From a virus, in IMG/VR virus record IMGVR_UViG_3300023179_000138, positions 1 to 54,230 of that record: a DNA stretch of 54,230 nt. One strand, 5' to 3'. A program made the position numbers and the translations under genes. The number at the start of each line of letters is the position of its first letter. Position 1 is the first letter of the stretch. Under the pieces are notes generated by a model, which had not been told where the DNA came from, ran no database searches, and was given only the letters and a program-made list of their open reading frames with translations. Below are positions 42,496 through 48,600 of this stretch, one piece after another.

Positions 42496-42513
42496 AACCC
42501 CCGGTAGGGGGTT
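42496..42513 (-). terminator. Rho-independent terminator after the 94-aa gene
   Basis: On the minus strand AACCCCC-TACC-GGGGGTT is followed by TTATTTGG. This perfect 7-bp hairpin with a T-rich tail lies eight bases past the stop at 42521. Confidence 0.8.
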
Positions 42514-42520
42514 CTCCGAT

Positions 42521-42805
42521 TTATTTGCTGGTGGTCTTGATGCTGAACACGGCGGTCGTCTTGGTGTAACGAGCGATCGCATCAGCCGGGATGTTGAACT
42601 CGGAGGCAAGAGCCTTCCAATCAACCGAAGAGCGGTTGGCTTCAACGTAGGTGGACTTGAAGAGGTTGCCCTCGAACACGGTGGGGCCACCGGCGCTAGC
42701 AACATCCTTGAGCTGGTCCTTGATTGCATCTGCCTGAGCGGTCAGGTCAGCAATCTGAGCCAGCAAAACGCCCAGCTCGTCAACTTGGGTGAGGGTACGG
42801 TCCAT
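42521..42805 (-). CDS. Unknown early protein with coiled-coil start, 94 aa
   Basis: The first ~40 residues form a heptad-like helix (VDELGVLLAQIADLTAQADA). They are followed by a beta-rich part with FEGNLFKSTYVEANRSSVDW and a closing TAVFSIKTTSK. This layout, a helical pair plus a 'substrate-like' hairpin, recurs in small phage proteins of unknown function. It is the first gene of promoter copy A and is followed directly by a strong terminator, so it may be highly and separately expressed. Confidence 0.7.
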   Translation of the reverse strand: MDRTLTQVDELGVLLAQIADLTAQADAIKDQLKDVASAGGPTVFEGNLFKSTYVEANRSSVDWKALASEFNIPADAIARYTKTTAVFSIKTTSK

Positions 42806-42846
42806 GTCAGTCTCCTTAAGTTATGTCCGGCGTCGCTGCCGTAGGT

Positions 42847-42894
42847 GTAACTCTAAGTAAGACTGTCCAAAGAATACAGTGAATCTTTTGTTAC
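42847..42894 (-). promoter_or_regulatory. Promoter/operator module, copy A
   Basis: On the minus strand GTAACAAAAGATTCACTG (-35 TTCACT) is followed by a 17-bp spacer, TTACTT and GTTAC. The flank extends the left half to the near-palindrome TCTTTTGTAACAAAAGA. It lies between a terminator (42904-42920) and the 94-aa gene. Confidence 0.75.
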
Positions 42895-42903
42895 AAAAGA
42901 AAA

Positions 42904-42920
42904 CCGCCCAACAAGGGCGG
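42904..42920 (-). terminator. Terminator after the 45-aa gene
   Basis: On the minus strand CCGCCC-TTGTT-GGGCGG is followed by TTTTCTTTTG. This is a 6-bp GC hairpin with a T-rich tail, 19 bases past the stop at 42939 and just upstream of promoter copy A. Confidence 0.8.
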
Positions 42921-42938
42921 CAGGTACTCGAGGAACGG

Positions 42939-43076
42939 TTACGCCATCAACATGAAGCACCAACCACACACGGTCACGGACCACCAACCCACAGTACGCT
43001 CGAAGTTCAACCAGAACTTAGGGTTGCGCATACCGTGCGGTACATCTTCCCAAAGGTTCAGCACAGTCACTTTCAT
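42939..43076 (-). CDS. Small protein with hydrophobic C-terminus, 45 aa
   Basis: The ATG at 43076 overlaps the stop of the preceding 57-aa gene (ATGA). The product begins MKVTVLNLWEDVPHGMRNPK and ends with an aromatic, weakly membrane-like segment (TVGWWSVTVCGWCFMLMA). A terminator follows 19 bases after the stop. It pairs with another membrane-type small protein. A role at the host membrane is possible. Confidence 0.65.
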   Translation of the reverse strand: MKVTVLNLWEDVPHGMRNPKFWLNFERTVGWWSVTVCGWCFMLMA

Positions 43077-43246
43077 TTCATCACCATAAAAAGGATAGGA
43101 ATGGAAACAACAGCAGCCAGACAGATCTTCGACCAGATCGGGTTCTCACTCTCTTCCACATACAGAGGAGCATCCCACCCATAAGCTTCCTTCATCGACC
43201 GGGCAATCCGGTAGTCACTTGCTCTGTACTCAGTAAACTTATTCAT
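43073..43246 (-). CDS. Small tail-anchored membrane protein, 57 aa
   Basis: I chose the second of two adjacent ATGs (43246), five bases after GGGGG. The start at 43249 is too close to that site. A polar N-terminal part (MNKFTEYRASDYRIARSMKE) is followed by a C-terminal hydrophobic helix (ICLAAVVSIPILFMVM), giving a tail-anchored design. It is the first gene downstream of the structured non-coding region. No family was recognised. Confidence 0.65.
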   Translation of the reverse strand: MNKFTEYRASDYRIARSMKEAYGWDAPLYVEESENPIWSKICLAAVVSIPILFMVMK

Positions 43247-43634
43247 CATTACCCCCTTATTAGTTATTAGTAACCTACCCATGCTGGTGGAACGCACCTA
43301 GCCTAATCCCTAAGTGCCTTCAACTGTCTACCCACGCCGGAGCCAACAGCACCCGCCAGACGTTCGATCAGGGGCTCTGGCTTCGCCACCCCCCGCGCAT
43401 CTCAGACCTAACCCCACAGTGCGCGTATCCCTAGACCCCTGCCGTATCTCGCCGACAAGCCTAGCGGTCCTCCAAAAGCAAAACCCCGATACATTGATAG
43501 AGGCTTGGCCCTTGGCTTGGGCAACTCTGGACACGGAATCTCGGTAACGTGTTGCAGAGCCACACAAGCCCCTATCAATACACCGGGGTCTTCCGAGATT
43601 CGGTGTCTAGGTGCCACCCCAGACAGGTCGGACG
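43247..43634 (-). other. 388-bp structured non-coding region (candidate origin or ncRNA)
   Basis: No credible gene is seen here. Two sets of inverted repeats cross each other. The ~24-bp arms at 43484-43507 and 43565-43588 (CCCCGATACATTGATAGAGG and its imperfect partner) interleave with GAATCTCGG at 43536-43544 and CCGAGATTC at 43593-43601. This is pseudoknot topology. A GGCTTCGCC hairpin lies near 43380. It lies between the HNH nuclease gene and a small membrane protein gene. A replication origin, a structured RNA or a recombination site are all possible. Confidence 0.6.
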
Positions 43635-43910
43635 TTATACAACCCGAGAGAGCGTGTCAAGCACCTTGGCAATCGTATCGTTCAGCACAGACATCTCTGT
43701 GGCCTTCATGACCGACCAGATGCGCTTCTGCCCATGGATCCCATTGTGGGACCCCTGATGGCAGTCCTTGCATAGAGGGATGCACAGGTACTGCTTGTGC
43801 TGCTCTATGTGGTGCGCATCGCTAGGACCAGCTGCCCCGCATACTCCGCAGGGCATCTCCTTGATCCGTTGCATGTAACGCCTCTCGGCCGCGTTCAGCT
43901 TGTTGTTCAT
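43635..43910 (-). CDS. HNH-type nuclease, Ref-like, 91 aa
   Basis: CGVCG (Cys21/Cys24), DAHHIEQHKQ (His33/His34), CKDCHQGSHNGIH (Cys47/Cys50 with following histidines) form a compact zinc-bound HNH fold. The pattern resembles recombination-enhancement nuclease Ref and related phage proteins. The start at 43910 overlaps the upstream stop (ATGA), while longer starts run through that gene. It may assist recombination or DNA processing. Target and cofactor cannot be read from the sequence. Confidence 0.75.
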   Translation of the reverse strand: MNNKLNAAERRYMQRIKEMPCGVCGAAGPSDAHHIEQHKQYLCIPLCKDCHQGSHNGIHGQKRIWSVMKATEMSVLNDTIAKVLDTLSRVV

Positions 43911-44248
43911 AGCTTGCTGATGATCTTGCGCCGGGTGGATGAAAAGCAGTGCCCATCTTGTGCGTACAGAGACCCGGTGACGATGTCTGCCCAGACCTTC
44001 TCTACGCGGCCCACCCACGCAATCAGCGGGGCCACCTTGATCTTCGACTCACCACATATACCCTTCACTGTGGCGTTCTTAATCTTCGGCTCAGTCCGCA
44101 AGAACCCCAGCAGGTTCTCATACGTCAGGCACAGACCGTCCTCAGACGTTGGCCAAATCTTTACCCCAGTGCTCGTGCTTCTCGGCGATTGGACGCCTCG
44201 ATACTTCTCCAAACATCTACGCGTGCTTGCGCCGCTACGAGATCCCAT
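43907..44248 (-). CDS. Unknown early protein, up to 113 aa
   Basis: The stop overlaps the HNH start (ATGA), so the frame is genuine. The conserved-looking part begins at about VKIWPTSEDGLCLTYENLLG and ends in GHCFSSTRRKIISKL. The only ATG is at 44248, which would overlap the 109-aa gene by 88 bases. A non-ATG start closer to 44160 is likely but I could not fix it. No domain was recognised. The location suggests DNA metabolism. Confidence 0.6.
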   Translation of the reverse strand: MGSRSGASTRRCLEKYRGVQSPRSTSTGVKIWPTSEDGLCLTYENLLGFLRTEPKIKNATVKGICGESKIKVAPLIAWVGRVEKVWADIVTGSLYAQDGHCFSSTRRKIISKL

Positions 44249-44490
44249 CTCAGCTTCTCCTCGATTTCAATGGCCTCTCTGAGGCCCTTCAACAACTCTC
44301 TGTAATCCGGGTGGGCATAAGCCTCACGCTCTTGGGCTCCGACCGTCTCCTCAAAAGACTCCTTCATCAGGATGGCCTTCTTAGACTTGCGGAACTCCTC
44401 AAGGTAAATGCGCTCGGCCTTAGCCTTAGCGAACATCTCGGCGTGCTTGATGATGTAGTCAATCGCCTGATTCGGATCTATGTCTCTCAT
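44161..44490 (-). CDS. Unknown helical early protein, 109 aa
   Basis: The protein is almost entirely charged helix (AIDYIIKHAEMFAKAKAERI, YLEEFRKSKKAILMKESFEE, LRWDLVAAQARVDVWRSIEA). The pattern DPxxAxDxIIxxAxxFAKAKAERxYLEEFRKSKKAxLM is one I recall from many phage early regions, always unnamed. The ATG overlaps the upstream stop (ATGA). A role with the neighbouring recombination-type nucleases is plausible. Confidence 0.7.
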   Translation of the reverse strand: MRDIDPNQAIDYIIKHAEMFAKAKAERIYLEEFRKSKKAILMKESFEETVGAQEREAYAHPDYRELLKGLREAIEIEEKLRWDLVAAQARVDVWRSIEASNRREARALG

Positions 44491-44645
44491 GTGCTCTCCA
44501 TCTTTACCGGCAGACAGTAGTAGTTGCCGGGGGCAGTCTGCTCATACTCAGCTCGTGCGCTCTGGCACTCTTCTAGCGTGTCCAGCGTTTCAATCAGTGA
44601 CCAGTGACCGCTACTCAACAACAGCAGGTTGAACCAGATGATCAT
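44487..44645 (-). CDS. Small protein with hydrophobic N-terminus, 52 aa
   Basis: I chose the ATG at 44645 after AGAGAGG. The product opens with MIIWFNLLLLSSGHWSLIET and continues as a polar helix with two cysteines (LEECQSARAEYEQTAPGNYY). The start looks like a short signal or membrane anchor. It overlaps the resolvase gene end by 35 bases. Similar 45-60 aa proteins are frequent in phages but not characterised. Confidence 0.6.
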   Translation of the reverse strand: MIIWFNLLLLSSGHWSLIETLDTLEECQSARAEYEQTAPGNYYCLPVKMEST

Positions 44646-45033
44646 CTCGGACCTCTCTTGCGACGGTTGCCCAAGCCTCCAGACTGCATTCGACGGTGTA
44701 GTCAAAGTCAGTCCACCAATCTGCACGCTGAGTGTGTACGTGTACACACAATGGATATACAGCCCTCCACTCACCCCTCTGGCGCTTGTAGATCAGCAGC
44801 GGGATCAGTCCCTTTGATTGGTCGCAGGCTTGTGCCCACCAGCCCTTCAGATCGCCCATAGTCGCTTTGGCGTGGTCCTTGACCTCTACGGCCCAGCCGG
44901 GCACGCCAATCAAGTCCGTGTCGCCGTGGTCGTTCCTAACGCGTCTGTGCGCATCCCAGCCGGTCAGCTCGAAGATTATGTTGGCGACCGCACGCTCACC
45001 GCGCTTGCCTTTGTCTCGAGAGAACTTACTCAT
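44611..45033 (-). CDS. Holliday-junction resolvase-like PD-(D/E)XK nuclease, 140 aa
   Basis: The Hjc-like layout is visible: KGKRGERAVANIIFE with Glu13, then RNDHGDTDLIG (acidic residue near 38), and AVEVKDH with Glu50 and Lys52. It should cut branched DNA during recombination or before packaging. The ATG at 45033 overlaps the end of the Cys-rich gene by eight bases. The longer frame starts inside that gene. Its neighbours (HNH and YdaU-like proteins) fit a DNA-processing module. Confidence 0.75.
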   Translation of the reverse strand: MSKFSRDKGKRGERAVANIIFELTGWDAHRRVRNDHGDTDLIGVPGWAVEVKDHAKATMGDLKGWWAQACDQSKGLIPLLIYKRQRGEWRAVYPLCVHVHTQRADWWTDFDYTVECSLEAWATVAREVRDDHLVQPAVVE

Positions 45034-45301
45034 CGTTCTGTCCGAAAAGCTTCTGAGCCTTCTTGCGGCGATCCTCATGAATGCGAGCCATGAAGTCCTT
45101 CAGCATCTCGCTGGCGGTCTTACCGCGGATCTTCTCGCGCTCTGCCAAACCCTCCCGGCGCTGCGGCATGGGATAGGTCAGCAGGCGTTTAGCTTCGCAC
45201 TCGAGCGCCCATAGGTGGCAGTTACTACAGACCTTGCAGCCGTCCTGCAGCGTGACCATGCTGGGCGCGTACTCGCACTTGTTAGAGCCTAGGCAAGGCA
45301 T
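45026..45301 (-). CDS. Cys-rich, probably zinc-binding protein, 91 aa
   Basis: Cysteines at 3, 9, 22, 25, 28 and 35 (NKCEYAPSMV, GCKVCSNCHLWALECEAKRL) form a compact metal-binding-like cluster, followed by a basic helical tail (EREKIRGKTASEMLKDFMAR). It overlaps the DUF1376 gene by 13 bases and the resolvase by eight, giving a coupled series. It may be a nucleic-acid-binding partner of the adjacent DNA-processing proteins. No named family was recognised. Confidence 0.7.
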   Translation of the reverse strand: MPCLGSNKCEYAPSMVTLQDGCKVCSNCHLWALECEAKRLLTYPMPQRREGLAEREKIRGKTASEMLKDFMARIHEDRRKKAQKLFGQNDE

Positions 45302-45609
45302 CCCCGCCTCCTTGGGTTCTTGGCCGATCGCCGATTCATCTCGGACTGGTGGCGGTGGCGTTTGATTTGAGACTCCGCGACCGCATGCACGTAACCCCCG
45401 GCGGTCAGCTCAAAGAACTCCTCGAGCACCGGCTGCACGCAATCCAGATCCAGCTTGACGTGCCTCGCCAGAGCCTCCGGGTTTGCAATCAGCGGGGCCT
45501 CGCTCAGGTAGTACAGATCTAACAGCCTGCGATACGCGAGATCTTCCGCGTCTGGCAGGTGATGGGTGTCTTGGATGTAGTCAGCGACGTAGAACTTGTA
45601 CCACTTCAT
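45289..45609 (-). CDS. DUF1376 / YdaU-like protein, 106 aa
   Basis: The N-terminus (KWYKFYVADYIQDTHHLPDA, then YRRLLDLYYLSEAPL) is the typical DUF1376 signature found in Rac-prophage YdaU and phage replication regions. YdaU-type proteins are usually much longer. Here only the DUF1376 winged-helix-like part remains, with a short basic tail (NRRSAKNPRRRG). It overlaps the repressor stop (ATGA). It probably acts in replication initiation, but this is by family context only. Confidence 0.75.
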   Translation of the reverse strand: MKWYKFYVADYIQDTHHLPDAEDLAYRRLLDLYYLSEAPLIANPEALARHVKLDLDCVQPVLEEFFELTAGGYVHAVAESQIKRHRHQSEMNRRSAKNPRRRGCLA

Positions 45610-45815
45610 AGATATAAATCCGGTCGCAAGTCTGCACGAGTCACGGCGCTGTTGGTCAGGCGCTCAATGGCCACCGCCATCTCTGCGCTTGGCGTGCCGC
45701 GACCATAGATAACTTGAGACAGCCACGTCCGGGTAATCCCAAGAGCAGTGGCCATGTTTGCCTTGCTGCCGTGTGGCTGTGTGAGGAAGTACTTCGCAAG
45801 CTTCGTTGGTTCCAT
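45606..45815 (-). CDS. YdaS/Cro-like HTH repressor, 69 aa
   Basis: A single helix-turn-helix spans about residues 15-45 (GSKANMATALGITRTWLSQV, then GTPSAEMAVAIERL), the pattern of YdaS/Cro-type regulators. It is the first leftward gene from the divergent control region and is followed by a DUF1376 gene, the YdaS-YdaU order known from the Rac prophage. It probably binds the operator at 45816-45927 and controls the early promoters. AAGGAGG precedes the ATG. Confidence 0.8.
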   Translation of the reverse strand: MEPTKLAKYFLTQPHGSKANMATALGITRTWLSQVIYGRGTPSAEMAVAIERLTNSAVTRADLRPDLYL

Positions 45816-45927
45816 GGTGCCTCCTTGAACTCCATGTTACACCGTATGTCTACTATGGCATAGATGTTGTAAGTGTGAAAATGATGTGTTATGGTGGTGT
45901 TGTCGTACCAAACGACACGGAGAAATT
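45816..45927. promoter_or_regulatory. Divergent early control region with palindromic operator
   Basis: A rightward promoter reads TTGTAA (45867-45872), a 17-bp spacer and TATGGT (45890-45895), before the gene at 45928. An 11-bp palindrome CTATGGCATAG lies at 45853-45863 between the two starts. Further related TTACAC/GTAAGTGTG arms flank it. A leftward promoter for the repressor gene probably overlaps it. It resembles a switch region controlled by the YdaS-like protein. Confidence 0.6.
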
Positions 45928-46083
45928 ATGGACATTGACGACGCATACGAGGCTGCCCATCAGGCAGAGCTTGAGCTGCAACAGATGCTTGAAGAAGCTT
46001 TACAGCGTGTTGAGCGCAAAGAGGCGACTAAAGAAGACATATCTATTTTGAGATACGCGTGTGGACTAGGGAGAAAGACATGA
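45928..46083 (+). CDS. Small acidic helical protein, 51 aa
   Basis: The first rightward early gene opens with ATG at 45928 after CGGAGAAATT. The product is a single charged helix (DIDDAYEAAHQAELELQQML, then EEALQRVERKEATKEDI). Its stop overlaps the start of the SSB-like gene (ATGA). Its position next to the control region hints at a regulatory role. No family was recognised. Confidence 0.7.
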   Translation: MDIDDAYEAAHQAELELQQMLEEALQRVERKEATKEDISILRYACGLGRKT

Positions 46084-46760
46084 TCGTTGCAAAAGGCACA
46101 GATAGCGGCAAAAAATTTAAGTTAGTTCCGGCGGGTTTACATCTTGCGCGGTGCTACAGAGCCATTGATCTTGGAACGCAGATTTTTCTCACAAAAGGCG
46201 AAGAGAAAAAAAATCGCAAGGTGCTCATTCAGTTTGAGGTGCACGGCGAAGACGAGTTTGGCAACCCGATGGTCACCGATAACGGCGACCCCATGATAAT
46301 TGGCAAAAACTACACCCTGAGCCTCGGCGAGATGGCCGCTCTGCGGAAACATCTACAGGTTTGGCGGGGCCGAGAGTTTACGCCAAAAGAGTTGGAAGGT
46401 TTCCAGCTCTCCAACATCCTCGATCAGTGGGCGATGTTGGCCGTCATCCATACCACCGGTAACGATGGCCGCACCTACGCAAACATTGATTCGGTGATGC
46501 CTGTACCGGCAAACATCAAAAAGGCTGGTCTGCCTGTTGGTCACAACAAGCCGGTCATCTTCTCGATTGACAGCCCGGACATGGAGATCTTTGAGAGTTT
46601 TTCGGATGGCCTCAAAGCAAGAATTGAGAAGTCACCGGAGTGGCGGTCGCGTATGTCTTATGCACCAGCCCCTGTTAGGGATTCACGCCCGGTGGCTCAA
46701 CAGCATTCACGACCGGCAGCGCCGGCTGTGGAGTTTGAAGAAGACGACGTACCTTTCTGA
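46080..46760 (+). CDS. Single-stranded DNA-binding-like protein, 226 aa
   Basis: The core (KLVPAGLHLARCYRAIDLGT, then RKVLIQFEVHG and SNILDQWAMLAVIHTTG) matches a phage family found in early recombination operons. The tail is Pro/Ser-rich and ends EFEEDDVPF. That acidic tip mimics the DDDIPF end by which SSB proteins bind partners. I infer ssDNA binding during replication or recombination. It overlaps the preceding gene and starts an operon with an AT-hook protein, MazG-like enzyme and nuclease. Confidence 0.75.
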   Translation: MIVAKGTDSGKKFKLVPAGLHLARCYRAIDLGTQIFLTKGEEKKNRKVLIQFEVHGEDEFGNPMVTDNGDPMIIGKNYTLSLGEMAALRKHLQVWRGREFTPKELEGFQLSNILDQWAMLAVIHTTGNDGRTYANIDSVMPVPANIKKAGLPVGHNKPVIFSIDSPDMEIFESFSDGLKARIEKSPEWRSRMSYAPAPVRDSRPVAQQHSRPAAPAVEFEEDDVPF

Positions 46761-46770
46761 GGAGAAAAGC

Positions 46771-46977
46771 ATGATTTTGAAGATTAAGCACAACGGCGTT
46801 GAGATTGAGTTCAGCGCGAACGATTTGCAACAGGTTGCCCAAAAGGTGTCCGAGGTTGCAAAGCCCGCAGTAGCGAAGTCCGTGGTTACCAAGGTCGTGC
46901 GCGGCCGCGGTCGCCCGAAAGGTAGTAAGAGCAAACCCTCGGTCAAGGTTGTCCCGCCTATTGAATTGGCGGCTTGA
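46771..46977 (+). CDS. AT-hook DNA-binding protein, 68 aa
   Basis: GAGGAG precedes the ATG at 46771. The N-terminal half is a small beta/helical unit (ILKIKHNGVEIEFSANDLQQ). The C-terminal half carries a clear AT-hook (RGRGRPKGSKSK) that binds the minor groove of AT-rich DNA. A longer frame upstream overlaps the SSB-like gene and is rejected. It may assist replication, regulation or DNA compaction. Confidence 0.75.
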   Translation: MILKIKHNGVEIEFSANDLQQVAQKVSEVAKPAVAKSVVTKVVRGRGRPKGSKSKPSVKVVPPIELAA

Positions 46978-47021
46978 TCTAAAGCCGATGGGTTGTCCAC
47001 GAGTTAATTGGGAGAGCAAAA

Positions 47022-47219
47022 ATGCAAAGCGATTTCATGCAACGGCAGTACGAGGTGGCACAGCAACTCATCGGCTGCATGACCACCGACATTGAGTATC
47101 AGCGTCAACTGGCTGACCTGTCTCATCACTATGAGCACAAGCTGGCACAACGCGACCGCAAAATCAGCAAACTTGAATCCACGATTCAGGCGATGCAGGT
47201 TTTGAACGGCGCTCGCTAA
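47022..47219 (+). CDS. Small helical protein, 65 aa
   Basis: The frame starts after TTGGGAGAGCAAAA and overlaps the next start (TAATG). The product is a long coiled coil (QRQYEVAQQLIGCMTTDIEY, then HYEHKLAQRDRKISKLESTI). It sits between DNA-metabolism genes. No function was recognised. Confidence 0.65.
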   Translation: MQSDFMQRQYEVAQQLIGCMTTDIEYQRQLADLSHHYEHKLAQRDRKISKLESTIQAMQVLNGAR

Positions 47220-47530
47220 TGTCCGTCAACTTTGAAATCCTGCAGTCCAATGTCATTCAATGGGCGTTGGACCGCGGGATTGTTCATCACTCAAATCCTC
47301 GGGCTCAACTGCTGAAGATGTTCAGCGAGGCCGGGGAGCTTGCAGACGGCGAAGCAAAAGGAAAGCTTGACGACATCGAAGATGCCGTTGGCGACATCGC
47401 TGTCTGTCTCATCATCTACTGCCACTTCTATGGCCTGACCGTGCCGAAGTGTCTCGAAGCCGCTTGGCATGAGATCAAGGACCGCAAAGGTCGAATGATT
47501 GAAGGTGGCGTCTTCGTGAAGGAGTCTTGA
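47219..47530 (+). CDS. MazG-like nucleotide pyrophosphohydrolase, 103 aa
   Basis: The all-alpha NTPase signature is visible as FSEAGELADG (Glu37, Glu40) followed by DDIEDAVGDIAV (Glu54, Asp59), the metal-binding residues of MazG-like enzymes. The length fits a single-domain form. It probably hydrolyses NTPs or alarmone-like nucleotides to favour phage growth, as proposed for other phage MazG proteins. The start overlaps the preceding stop and the stop overlaps the nuclease start. Confidence 0.8.
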   Translation: MSVNFEILQSNVIQWALDRGIVHHSNPRAQLLKMFSEAGELADGEAKGKLDDIEDAVGDIAVCLIIYCHFYGLTVPKCLEAAWHEIKDRKGRMIEGGVFVKES

Positions 47531-48288
47531 TGTCTATCGTCGTGTCCGAGCCAAAGGTTTCGGAGCATTGGTATTCCCGCGATGGTATGCCGATGTATAC
47601 CGTCGAGTCAGCAAAGGGCACGCAACGCCCTACAACGCTCCGTGACGCACGCAAACTGAATCTTGTACCCTCGGTGACCACCATCATCAATGTGGCCGCC
47701 AAACCCGCTCTTACGCAGTGGCTGCAGAAGCAGGTCTTGATGGCTGCACTGACTCTGCCGAAGGTCAACGATGAGACCGAGGAGCAGTACATCGCTCGCA
47801 TCATTCTTGACGCTAAGGAGCAGGGTAAGGCAGCGGCCGATCGTGGCACTGAGATCCACGAGGCAATCCAGAAGGCTTACGAGGACCAGCACTATCCGTT
47901 CGGCTTCTCGGAGTTTGTCACTGGCTGCCAGAAGACTTTGGAAGACTTCTTTGGTAAGCGTGACTGGATCTGCGAACGATCGTTTGCCCACGACCTAGGA
48001 TACGGCGGGAAGTGTGACCTGCACTGCGATGGTCTGGTGGTGGACATCAAGACCAAAGAGTTTGCAGAGGGCGACGACGTAACTTTGTACGACGACTACA
48101 TGCTGCAGCTGGCTGCCTACCGGGTAGGTCTGGGTATGCCCGAGGCACGCTGCGCTAACGTCTTTGTGTCCCGCAACAACCCCGGGGTGGTGTCCGTCTA
48201 TGAGTGGCCAGAAGAGGACATCAAGCGCGGCTGGGCGATGTTCTGCTGCCTGCTCGAGTACTGGCAGCTCAGAAACAATCACGTGTAA
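47530..48288 (+). CDS. PD-(D/E)XK exonuclease-like protein, 252 aa
   Basis: A RecB/Cas4-like nuclease core is visible: RGTEIHEAIQ (105-114), GGKCDLHCDGLVVDIKTK with Asp163, Asp172 and Lys174, and the QLAAY motif (193-197, QxxxY). I chose the ATG at 47530 with AAGGAG upstream rather than the TTG three bases earlier. Together with the SSB-like protein it could serve phage recombination or degrade DNA ends. No partner annealase was identified. Confidence 0.8.
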   Translation: MSIVVSEPKVSEHWYSRDGMPMYTVESAKGTQRPTTLRDARKLNLVPSVTTIINVAAKPALTQWLQKQVLMAALTLPKVNDETEEQYIARIILDAKEQGKAAADRGTEIHEAIQKAYEDQHYPFGFSEFVTGCQKTLEDFFGKRDWICERSFAHDLGYGGKCDLHCDGLVVDIKTKEFAEGDDVTLYDDYMLQLAAYRVGLGMPEARCANVFVSRNNPGVVSVYEWPEEDIKRGWAMFCCLLEYWQLRNNHV

Positions 48289-48300
48289 AAGGAGAGAACC

Positions 48301-48507
48301 ATGCTAACCAATGAAGACTTCCGCAAGCTTTACCTGCAGTGTGACTGCAAAGACTTTGAGAATGGCGTCTTCGCCGACGAGGTGGACATCCTCGAGTACG
48401 GCCGGGCCGTCGAGGTTGAAGCTGCCAAACGCGAGCGAGAGCGATGCATTGAGTTTGCTGCTACCCTGAACAAGGTTGTGGCGGAGGCGATGCAAGAGCA
48501 GCTGTAA
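48301..48507 (+). CDS. Unknown acidic small protein, 68 aa
   Basis: A strong AAAGGAGAG site precedes the ATG. The product is acidic, has two close cysteines (LQCDCKDFENG) and a helical C-terminal half with VEVEAAKRERERCIEFAATL. This end resembles the AEREACA-type helix of the duplicated protein at 40703-41044. It is the last rightward early gene before the shared terminator. Confidence 0.7.
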   Translation: MLTNEDFRKLYLQCDCKDFENGVFADEVDILEYGRAVEVEAAKRERERCIEFAATLNKVVAEAMQEQL

Positions 48508-48511
48508 AAAA

Positions 48512-48531
48512 AGCCCCTCACACGAGGGGCT
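48512..48531. terminator. Bidirectional terminator between early and late operons
   Basis: AGCCCCTC-ACAC-GAGGGGCT is a perfect 8-bp hairpin. On the minus strand it is followed by seven T residues, making a strong intrinsic terminator for the late operon that ends at 48601. On the plus strand it lies just after the last early gene (48507) without a T-tract. Confidence 0.9.
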
Positions 48532-48600
48532 AATCACTTCTAAGGAGGAAGCTCAGTTAAGAGCACTCCGATGGTGTCAGATGAACATCACAGGCGTATT

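Noticed and set aside
43328-43617. Short frames on both strands in the 388-bp region
   Set aside because: None has a ribosome-binding site or conserved-looking sequence, and they run across the inverted repeats. The region is better read as structured non-coding DNA.
48541-48600. AAGGAGG followed by a possible 19-codon plus-strand frame after the early terminator
   Set aside because: The distance from the site to the ATG is too long, and the frame runs into the antisense end of the transglycosylase gene.
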